A DNA stretch of 5,188 nt from Verrucomicrobia bacterium 12-59-8. GTDB lineage: Bacteria > Verrucomicrobiota > Verrucomicrobiae > Verrucomicrobiales > Verrucomicrobiaceae. Position numbers and translations under genes: made by a program. The DNA is taken from NCBI GenBank assembly GCA_002279765.1, contig NCCR01000376.1:1-5188 (forward strand). Reading direction: 5' to 3'. How positions within the stretch are numbered: position 1 is the first letter of the stretch; the number at the start of each line of letters is the position of its first letter. Below the pieces are notes generated by a model. It was not told where the DNA came from and searched no databases. It saw nothing but the letters and a program-made list of their open reading frames with translations. Positions 1 through 5,188 of this stretch are shown here, piece after piece.

Positions 1-121
1 CGCCTATCAGAACTACCTGCTCAATGCGCCTGCGCAGTGGGTGGATGAAGCGACGGGTGTGGAGGTGAGCACGCAGCCGCTGCTGGAAGGATTCCGGGCG
101 TTCTTCCTCGTGAAGCCGTAA
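1..121 (+). CDS. C-terminal end of an unrecognised protein (5' partial)
   Basis: The frame that starts at base 2 is open to a TAA at 119-121 and gives 39 residues, beginning AYQNYLLNAPAQW and ending GFRAFFLVKP. The residue mix is that of a real protein, with aromatic and hydrophobic residues alternating in the last ten positions like a closing beta strand. No catalytic motif or membrane segment is visible in this piece, and I do not recognise the family. The stop codon lies 54 bp before the transpeptidase start, on the same strand and in the same reading frame. The two genes could therefore share a transcript, although nothing shows a functional link. The start and most of the gene lie outside the window. 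Confidence 0.7.
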   Translation, partial: AYQNYLLNAPAQWVDEATGVEVSTQPLLEGFRAFFLVKP

Positions 122-175
122 ACTTTTAGCGTCTGCCCCGTTGCATTTTGGTGTCCCGGCAGCATTTCTTGGGGG

Positions 176-811
176 ATGATGTCACTTCGTCTGCTTCTTA
201 TATTTGCGCTCGGGCTCGCCAGTTGTACGAACGTGGGGACGACCATGAGAACGACGGGGAACAATGCTTTCCGTTACAGCCGCAAGCTGGTCACCACGGA
301 TATTCCGCGTGCCTCGCGCCAGGTGTGGAACGGCGTGAAGAAAGTGTTTCGCAACGACGGTTCCTTCTGGGAGGCGGATCGCATGTACGGCAGGCCGAGT
401 GTCGTCATCAATCTGGGCGAGCAGATGGTGTATCTTTTCAAAGACGGTCAGCTTGCCGGGGGCTCGCCGATCTCGTCGGGAACGGAAGGTTACAACACGC
501 GGCCGGGCAGCTATCACGTCATCGAGAAAGACATCGACCACAAGTCGTCCATCTACGGCGACTACGAGGACTACCAGGGGCGCGTCATCATGCAGAACAT
601 CGACAACCGCAAGGACCCCAAGCCGCCCGGAACGCGCTTCGAAGGGGCGAAGATGTACTACTTCATGCGCATCTACGGCGGGGTGGGCATGCACCAGGGG
701 TATCTTCCCGGCTATGCCGCATCGCATGGCTGCATCCGGCTTCCCGGGCACATGGCGGAGAAGTTTTACAGGGAGGTGTCGCTGGGGACGCCGGTGCAGG
801 TGGTGCCGTAG
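176..811 (+). CDS. Lipoprotein L,D-transpeptidase (YkuD domain)
   Basis: This is a predicted L,D-transpeptidase, a cysteine enzyme of the cell envelope. The family forms 3-3 cross-links in peptidoglycan or attaches proteins to it. The 211-residue product opens with a lipoprotein signal: Arg5, a hydrophobic run, and a lipobox LASC with the lipidated Cys at 17. Thr at +2 is not the Asp inner-membrane retention signal known from E. coli, so outer-membrane anchoring is likely (inference). The YkuD domain spans about residues 74-210. Its catalytic motif SHGCIRLP lies at 183-190, with Cys186 as nucleophile, His184, Arg188 and an upstream His173. The domain ends in the usual GTPVQVVP strand. No LysM or other peptidoglycan-binding domain is present. 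The start is ATG 176 or the adjacent ATG 179. A G-run at 171-175 abuts the start, so ribosome-binding spacing is poor, but no earlier in-frame ATG, GTG or TTG follows the stop at 119, and a later start would lose the lipobox. The exact physiological substrate cannot be told from sequence. Confidence 0.93.
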   Translation: MMSLRLLLIFALGLASCTNVGTTMRTTGNNAFRYSRKLVTTDIPRASRQVWNGVKKVFRNDGSFWEADRMYGRPSVVINLGEQMVYLFKDGQLAGGSPISSGTEGYNTRPGSYHVIEKDIDHKSSIYGDYEDYQGRVIMQNIDNRKDPKPPGTRFEGAKMYYFMRIYGGVGMHQGYLPGYAASHGCIRLPGHMAEKFYREVSLGTPVQVVP

Positions 812-862
812 GGTGCAGCGCCTGTCAGGTGGTGAAGGGTGTGCCACGGAAGACGAGGTCTC

Positions 863-3800
863 TTATTCTGGCGGGCTCGTGGGGCGGGCCCCATTCTTTG
901 GCCTGAGGATGTCCTTCAACACCTCCGCGAGCTGTGCTTGGGTAAAGGGTTTGTCCAGCCGATGGGTCACACCCAGGGCTTTCATCTCACCAGCCTGAGG
1001 ATCCTCCAGTTTTCCACTGGCGACGACGATGGGGACGTCAATCTGCAGCAGTCGGAGAACACGGACAAAGGCCACCCCGTCCATGCAGGGCATGTGGAGG
1101 TCTGTGATGATGGCGCGGATCTCCGCCTTATGCTGCGTGACCAGCAGCAGGCCCTCGGTGCCATCGCTGGCCGTGCGGGGGTTGAAGTTCAGACGTTGCA
1201 AGACTGCGCGTGCCATTTCGCGGACGGCGGCTTCATCATCCACGAGGAGAATGGTTTCCCCCTGCCCGACGGATGACATCGGAGGCGGCGTCATGATTGA
1301 CATTCCACCTTCGGCGACACGGGCTGGCAGAAAGACGGTGAAGGCGGAACCCTGCCCAGGCTGCGAAGAGACCTGCATGAACCCACCGTGGCTTTTCACA
1401 ATGCCCAGGACGGTGGAGAGGCCGAGACCGGTACCTTTGTCCGGACTTTTGGTGGTGAAGAACGGATCAAAAATCCGATCGATGATTTCCTGCGGCATGC
1501 CGATGCCGGTGTCCTGCACCCGCAGTGCCACATAGTGGCCTGGACGGGCGTCGGGCAGCGCGCTGGCAAACGCCTCATCCAGCAGTGTGGACCGCCCGTC
1601 GAGAGTGAGAGTGCCACCATTCGGCATGGCATCGCGTGCGTTGACGCACAGGTTGAGGAGAACCTGGTGCAACTGCGTGGCGTCTCCGAGCACCGTGGGG
1701 AGATCCGGCGCGCAAGTGACCAGGAGCTGAATGTTCTTGGGAAAGCTGCTGGTCATCAGATTCTCCAGCTCCCGGATCAAACTGTCCACCTGAAGAGTGA
1801 CGTGCGCGCCTTCCGCGCCTTTGGCAAAGGTCAGCAACTGGCGCACCATGTCCGCACCGCGTCTGGCGCTGGTTTCAAACAGGTCCAGAATTTTTGATTC
1901 CTGAGGATAACGCATCCTGAGCAGCTCCACCCCCATGAGAATGGGGGCGAGTGCGTTGTTCAAATCATGAGCCACGCCGCCGGACAATGTGCCGATGGCT
2001 TCCATGCGTTGCGAACGCAGGGCGAGCCGCTCCATGTTTTTGCGTTCGGCGAGGTTATGACTGCGCTCCAGCTCCATCGCCACGCGCTGCGCGATGATGC
2101 GCAAAATCTCCTGGTCTTCCTCGGTGAATTCGTGAGGCCTGGAGTCCAGCAGGCAGGTGACGGCGACGACGTTGCCGTGGGCGTCCAATGAGGGAACGCC
2201 GCAATAGGCGTCCGCATTGTGATCGCGCAGAAACGCGGCCTGTTCCTGGCCGACGATTTCCGAGAGGCAGACACAGGAAACATCAAACAACTCGGCGACC
2301 ATGGCCACGACCTCCTCAAACACCGCGCCCGGTTCACCGGACAACCGCATGCTCAATTCGGAGAGCCGATGGAGCTTGCGCAGGTGCGCGGCATTCCGCT
2401 CCTCGATCTGCCTGCGCTCGGTGATGTCCTGCACGGTGCCGATGGAATGCAAGGCGCGACCGGCGTCGTCATACACCGTTTCACAGCGCTCCAGCACGAA
2501 CTTGATACGGCCGGCGGGCAGCAGCAAACGGTGCTCGATTTCATAGGTGGTGTGGTTGCGCACAGAGTCTTCGTAAGCCTGGGCAACCCTGCTGCGGTCA
2601 TCCGGATGCACCACTTCCAGGAATGCCTCATTGGAGGCTTTGAAGTTCCTGGGATCCTGTTCAAAAATGCGGAAGATCTCGTCCGACCATTTCAGGTGGT
2701 TTGAGACCAGATCCAGATGCCAGCTGCCCATCCGGCCAATGCGTTGAGCTTCGTGCAACTGCGCCTCCCGCTCCTGCAGCGCGCTGGTGCGCTGAACGAC
2801 GAGCTGCTCGAGTTCCGTGTTGAACTGGCGGATCTCCTCCTCGGCCTTCTTGCGGGCGGTGATGTCGGCACGGATGGCGATGTATTGAGCGGGCTTTCCG
2901 TCTGCGCCGAGGAAGGGAACGATGGTGGTGTCCACCCAGTAGTGGGAGCCGTCCTTTGCCAGGTTTTTGATCTCGCCTTTCCACACGCGCCCGCTGGAGA
3001 TGGTCTGCCACAGTTCTTCGATAAAAGCTTTCGGGTGATGCCCGGAATTGATGATGCGATGGTCCTGGGCGAGCAGCTCTTCACGCCCGTATTGCGAGAT
3101 GGCGCAGAACTTGTCATTCACATAGGTGATGATGCCGCGTGCATCCGTGACAGCGACGATGGCGTGCTCGTCCAGCGCGGCTTTGAAATCCGCCAGCATC
3201 TGCTCGGCGCGCTTGCGTTCGGTGACGTTGATATGCGCAATGACCGCGCCGCCTTCCGCCCGGGACAAGGGAGAGACTTGCATGGTGAACCAGCGATGCC
3301 CGGCCGGCGAATGGCAGGCATACTCGTGTTTGAACGTGAGACTGGAATGCTCCAGTACGCCACGTAGTCCGTCCACCACTCGGTGAATGTCCGCGTCGGA
3401 CTCCTGTGCAGCCTTTTGGCACACTTCCAGATAATTGGCGCCCAGGCCCAGGGCGGCCATCTTGTCATACGCACCATTTTCACGCGCGAAACGTTCCCAG
3501 CCATCGTTGATGGCGATGATGGTGCCGTGGCGGTTCACGACGGCGATGTTGGCCATCATGGAATTGATCACGGCACGGTTCAAAGCCTCGCTGTTGCGCA
3601 GGATGCGATCGATATCGTGCTCCTTGGTGACATCCCGGAAGACGAGCACGACGCCGATGATGCGGCCTGCGGAATCGCGAATGGGAGCGGCGCTGTCGGT
3701 GATGGGCCGCTCGGTGCCGTCGCGGGAGATGATGACGGTGTGATTGGCCAGACCGTGGATTTCGCCCGTGGCCAGCACATCATCCACAGGGATGATGGCG

Positions 3801-4984
3801 GGCTGGCGTGTTTCTTCATTGATGATACGGAAGACTTCCTCCACGGGGCGTCCGTGGGCCTCGGCCAGCGTCCAGCCCGTGAGCTTTTCTGCGATGGGGT
3901 TGAGGCGCGTGACGCGCCGCTGAGCGTCTGTGGCCAGTACGGCATCGCCAATGGAATTGAGCGTGACGGACAGCTTTTCCTCGCGGGAGCGGAGTACTTC
4001 TTCAGCGGCTTTTTGCTCGGTCACGTCGCGTGCGGTGGCAATGATGACTTCGCCCGGCTGGGGTACGGACTTCCACCAGAACACGCGTGAGGAGCCGTCC
4101 TTGAGCAGACAGCGGTTTTCAAACTGAAGGACGCCCTGGCCCTCGGCGCGCTGTCGCGCTACTTCGGACTCCGTGGCGGCGCGATCATCCGGGTGCACAA
4201 ACTCGATGTAGGGCCGCGTCGTCAGCTCCTCGGCGCTCCAGCCCAGGATTTGGGTGAAGGCTGGATTGACGCGTTTGAGGTAGCCGTCTGCACCGATGAT
4301 GCAGAGCATGTCCAGCGGCACGGTGAAAAACAGCTCGCGCTCCGCCTCCGCCTGCTGCCGCTTTTCGAAGTCGCGCCGTACGATGAAGCTGGCAAAGCCG
4401 ATCATGCCAAGGGACAACACGCCGCCGAAAGCAACAAAGGCCATGGTCATGCGGGACAGCGTTTCCACCCTGGTCCTTAACGCAGGGAGGAGCTGATTTT
4501 CCCCAGCTTTCATGGAGGCGATCAACTGGCGTATCTCGTCCATCAACTGCCTGCCCTCTCCCGAGCCGATACGCTGGAGAGCCCCTGCTGAGTCACCGTT
4601 GCGCCGAAGCTGGATGACCGCATTGGCAAGGTTGATTTTGCTTTGAATCAGCGGCTCAAGTTCCGCCAGACGCCGTTTCTGAGCGGCACTGTCGTGGGTC
4701 AGCTCCTTCAGTGAAGCGAGTGAATCCTGCACTTTCGTGATGCCCGCCTCATACGGCTGCAAGAACGCTGTGTCCCCGGATATGGCGAATCCACGCTTTC
4801 CGGTTTCCAGGTTGAGCATGTCCACCAAGGTGTCATCGAGCTGGTCGATGACTGCATGGGTGTGGTCCGCCAGTCCCAGGAGCTGCGCATGGCGCTGCTC
4901 GCTCCACCACGCGGTCACACCGGTCAGGAGCAGGAAAACCAACGCTACAGCGAACCCCGCCTGAATCTTGTGTTGAATCAGCAC
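863..4984 (-). CDS. CHASE3/multi-PAS/GAF hybrid sensor histidine kinase with C-terminal receiver
   Basis: This is a 1373-residue inner-membrane hybrid kinase: it should autophosphorylate on His and pass the phosphate to its own receiver. Domains in order: TM1 (about 9-27); periplasmic CHASE3 (about 30-175) with the hallmark [13 protein letters not shown] at 59-71; TM2 (180-202); PAS1 (213-325), PAS2 (334-453), PAS3 (464-590), PAS4 (597-712) and PAS5 (745-857), most closed by a D-[VI]-T-x-[RQ]-[KR]-type linker; a short GAF-like domain (870-975); HisKA with GGVAHDLNN, phosphoacceptor His1006; HATPase_c with N-box Asn1111/Asn1115, DTGIGM 1158-1163, FDPFFTTK 1172-1179 and GTGLGLS 1184-1190; a Pro-rich linker; a receiver (1243-1360) with Asp1249/Asp1250, phosphoacceptor Asp1295, Ser1323 and Lys1345. 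All catalytic residues are present, so it looks active. The start is GTG 4984: an in-frame TAA lies three codons upstream and TM1 follows at once. No good Shine-Dalgarno is seen. Signal and downstream partner are unknown. No HPt or DNA-binding output domain is present. Confidence 0.95.
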   Translation of the reverse strand: MLIQHKIQAGFAVALVFLLLTGVTAWWSEQRHAQLLGLADHTHAVIDQLDDTLVDMLNLETGKRGFAISGDTAFLQPYEAGITKVQDSLASLKELTHDSAAQKRRLAELEPLIQSKINLANAVIQLRRNGDSAGALQRIGSGEGRQLMDEIRQLIASMKAGENQLLPALRTRVETLSRMTMAFVAFGGVLSLGMIGFASFIVRRDFEKRQQAEAERELFFTVPLDMLCIIGADGYLKRVNPAFTQILGWSAEELTTRPYIEFVHPDDRAATESEVARQRAEGQGVLQFENRCLLKDGSSRVFWWKSVPQPGEVIIATARDVTEQKAAEEVLRSREEKLSVTLNSIGDAVLATDAQRRVTRLNPIAEKLTGWTLAEAHGRPVEEVFRIINEETRQPAIIPVDDVLATGEIHGLANHTVIISRDGTERPITDSAAPIRDSAGRIIGVVLVFRDVTKEHDIDRILRNSEALNRAVINSMMANIAVVNRHGTIIAINDGWERFARENGAYDKMAALGLGANYLEVCQKAAQESDADIHRVVDGLRGVLEHSSLTFKHEYACHSPAGHRWFTMQVSPLSRAEGGAVIAHINVTERKRAEQMLADFKAALDEHAIVAVTDARGIITYVNDKFCAISQYGREELLAQDHRIINSGHHPKAFIEELWQTISSGRVWKGEIKNLAKDGSHYWVDTTIVPFLGADGKPAQYIAIRADITARKKAEEEIRQFNTELEQLVVQRTSALQEREAQLHEAQRIGRMGSWHLDLVSNHLKWSDEIFRIFEQDPRNFKASNEAFLEVVHPDDRSRVAQAYEDSVRNHTTYEIEHRLLLPAGRIKFVLERCETVYDDAGRALHSIGTVQDITERRQIEERNAAHLRKLHRLSELSMRLSGEPGAVFEEVVAMVAELFDVSCVCLSEIVGQEQAAFLRDHNADAYCGVPSLDAHGNVVAVTCLLDSRPHEFTEEDQEILRIIAQRVAMELERSHNLAERKNMERLALRSQRMEAIGTLSGGVAHDLNNALAPILMGVELLRMRYPQESKILDLFETSARRGADMVRQLLTFAKGAEGAHVTLQVDSLIRELENLMTSSFPKNIQLLVTCAPDLPTVLGDATQLHQVLLNLCVNARDAMPNGGTLTLDGRSTLLDEAFASALPDARPGHYVALRVQDTGIGMPQEIIDRIFDPFFTTKSPDKGTGLGLSTVLGIVKSHGGFMQVSSQPGQGSAFTVFLPARVAEGGMSIMTPPPMSSVGQGETILLVDDEAAVREMARAVLQRLNFNPRTASDGTEGLLLVTQHKAEIRAIITDLHMPCMDGVAFVRVLRLLQIDVPIVVASGKLEDPQAGEMKALGVTHRLDKPFTQAQLAEVLKDILRPKNGARPTSPPE
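880..900 (+). terminator. Possible weak terminator of the transpeptidase transcript, inside the kinase 3' end
   Basis: On the plus strand, TGGGG (880-884), a CGGG loop and CCCCA (889-893) form a 5-bp stem, extended by a G-U pair at 879/894. It is followed by the pyrimidine-rich TTCTTTGG. The hairpin begins about 70 bases after the transpeptidase stop and lies within the last codons of the convergent kinase gene. The T-tract is short and interrupted. On the minus strand no T-run follows, so it would not end the kinase transcript. The 51-bp gap itself (812-862) holds only 4-bp stems, for example AGAC/GTCT at 851-861. Confidence 0.3.
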
Positions 4985-5007
4985 CGTTTATTTTTCGATA
5001 ACTTCAT
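4978..5007 (-). other. Candidate 9-codon upstream ORF overlapping the kinase start
   Basis: On the minus strand, ATG at 5007-5005 opens a short frame (MKLSKNKRC) ending in TGA at 4980-4978. The kinase GTG lies at 4984-4982, so the two frames overlap by seven bases and the stop falls just after the kinase start. A G-rich GGGGCGG sits a few bases before this ATG and could serve as a ribosome-binding site, while the kinase start has no clear one of its own. That layout would suit translational coupling. The evidence is positional only; the peptide resembles nothing I recognise. Confidence 0.25.
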
Positions 5008-5036
5008 ACCGCCCCATTTCCATTTGTAGAAACCTA

Positions 5037-5064
5037 CGGGGGCACTCCCATGAGAAGCCCCTCG
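5037..5064 (-). repeat. GC-rich stem-loop in the kinase leader
   Basis: Read on the minus strand, CGAGGGGC (5064-5057) pairs with GCCCCCG (5043-5037) with one bulged A. Inside it, CTC and GAG close an ATGG tetraloop, which makes about ten base pairs in all. On the minus strand only TAGGTTTC follows, so a rho-independent terminator for the methyltransferase-like gene is weak. On the plus strand GATTTT follows, which would fit a weak terminator against transcripts antisense to the kinase. A role as a leader structure is equally possible. Confidence 0.4.
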
Positions 5065-5070
5065 GATTTT

Positions 5071-5087
5071 GGCATTATTGCCGCCAA
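5071..5087 (-). promoter_or_regulatory. Possible sigma-54-type promoter elements for the kinase
   Basis: Minus strand TTGGCGGCAATAATGCC has a GG dinucleotide and a GC dinucleotide exactly ten bases apart, as in the -24/-12 consensus TGGCAC-N5-TTGC. It matches TGGC and TGC but not the full boxes. It would place the transcript start roughly 75 bases before the kinase GTG. The same bases form part of an inverted repeat, so the match may be accidental. No enhancer-binding regulator is visible in the window. Confidence 0.15.
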
Positions 5088-5093
5088 TATTGC
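5072..5093. repeat. Nine-base inverted repeat after the methyltransferase-like stop
   Basis: GCATTATTG (5072-5080) and CAATATTGC (5085-5093) are inverted copies with one mismatch around a CCGC loop. It starts three bases beyond the stop codon at 5097. No T-run follows on the minus strand, so it is not a classical terminator. It could be a transcript-end hairpin that protects the 3' end, or a binding site. Confidence 0.35.
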
Positions 5094-5096
5094 GGG

Positions 5097-5188
5097 TTAC
5101 CGGCGCTCGGCCACGAAAATCGTATGTGTGCAGCGCTTGGCCTGAGGGTAGGCCTTTGCGGCAACTGTCTCCACCTTGAAGCCTGCTT
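5097..5188 (-). CDS. C-terminal end of a probable class I SAM-dependent methyltransferase (5' partial)
   Basis: The minus-strand frame entering at the right edge gives 29 residues, starting AGFKVETVAAKAYP and ending CTHTIFVAERR, then TAA at 5099-5097. The pattern 'AGF-x-VE ... HTIFVAER' resembles the last two strands of the Rossmann-like class I methyltransferase fold, where a Gly-Phe turn precedes strand 6 and the protein closes on a hydrophobic strand ending in basic residues. The SAM-binding motifs lie outside the window, so the family is an inference from a short tail and the substrate is unknown. The gene lies 112 bp upstream of the kinase on the same strand. Co-transcription is possible but not shown. 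A competing frame is open from 5188 to 4978, but its translation looks unlike a protein. Confidence 0.55.
   Translation of the reverse strand, partial: AGFKVETVAAKAYPQAKRCTHTIFVAERR

Larger units (their letters stand above)
4985..5096 (-). promoter_or_regulatory. Leader region of the kinase gene
   Basis: This 112-bp stretch separates the end of the methyltransferase-like gene from the kinase. It must hold the kinase's own promoter if the two are not co-transcribed. I see no convincing sigma-70 -35/-10 pair. It contains two stem-loops (5072-5093 and 5037-5064), a minimal GTAG/CTAC hairpin (5026-5037), a sigma-54-like match and the short upstream ORF. No known riboswitch consensus was recognised. 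Confidence 0.4.

Noticed and set aside
141..169. Sigma-70-like TTGCAT (141-146) before the transpeptidase
   Set aside because: The matching -10 position (CATTTC or similar) is poor and would lie almost on the start codon.
182..847. 221-codon minus-strand ORF antisense to the transpeptidase
   Set aside because: It has no recognisable motif or credible start context, and the composition is typical of an antisense shadow.
148..906. 252-codon plus-strand ORF in another frame across the transpeptidase
   Set aside because: It overlaps a gene with clear lipobox and YkuD catalytic motifs. Its translation is Arg/Gly/His-rich without domain character, as expected from an alternate frame in GC-rich DNA.
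3383..4090. 235-codon plus-strand ORF antisense to PAS2/PAS3 of the kinase
   Set aside because: It is rich in Asp, Gly and Val from complementing the kinase codons. No family resemblance was seen, and the opposite strand is certainly coding.
2414..4348. Possible DNA-level tandem duplication of the PAS repeats
   Set aside because: The five PAS domains differ strongly in sequence and belong to different PAS subtypes, and the linker spacing varies (121-146 residues). No recent nucleotide repeat is visible.
4985..5060. Riboswitch (for example cyclic-di-GMP type) in the kinase leader
   Set aside because: The stems do not match any riboswitch consensus I can recall, and the key conserved loops are absent.
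4978..5188. Minus-strand frame open from the window edge to the kinase start (about 69 codons)
   Set aside because: Its translation is Gly/Arg/Asn-rich and protein-unlike in the first part, where the frame ending in HTIFVAERR is far more convincing. Only its last nine codons from ATG 5007 are kept, as a low-confidence upstream ORF.

Overview
The window is GC-rich and gene-dense, and its sequence suggests a free-living Gram-negative bacterium. The predicted transpeptidase lipoprotein and the kinase style (CHASE3, many PAS domains, a GAF domain, an 'HDLNN' H-box and a C-terminal receiver) are reminiscent of the Verrucomicrobia/Planctomycetes group. That placement is an inference from protein style, not a search result.

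Layout, left to right. Positions 1-121 hold the last 39 codons of an unrecognised plus-strand gene. After a 54-bp gap, positions 176-811 (+) encode a complete lipoprotein L,D-transpeptidase (YkuD fold). A 51-bp convergent gap follows. Positions 863-4984 (-) are one very large gene, about 80% of the window. It encodes a 1373-residue membrane-bound hybrid sensor histidine kinase: TM1, CHASE3, TM2, five PAS domains, a GAF-like domain, HisKA, HATPase_c and a receiver. A 112-bp leader (4985-5096) carries stem-loops, a weak sigma-54-like match and a 9-codon ORF overlapping the kinase start. At the right edge, 5097-5188 (-) is the C-terminal end of a gene that resembles the tail of a class I SAM-dependent methyltransferase.

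How the genes relate: the two plus-strand genes may be co-transcribed, and the methyltransferase-like gene lies upstream of the kinase on the same strand. The two pairs converge near 812-862. No DNA-binding response regulator or separate HPt protein is visible, so the output of the kinase is not in this window. The transpeptidase acts on peptidoglycan, and nothing in the sequence ties it to the kinase.

I see no mobile element, CRISPR array, tRNA, rRNA or clearly new system. The points most worth a second look are the shortened GAF-like domain, the leader of the kinase gene, and two PAS domains with distinctive conserved residues.
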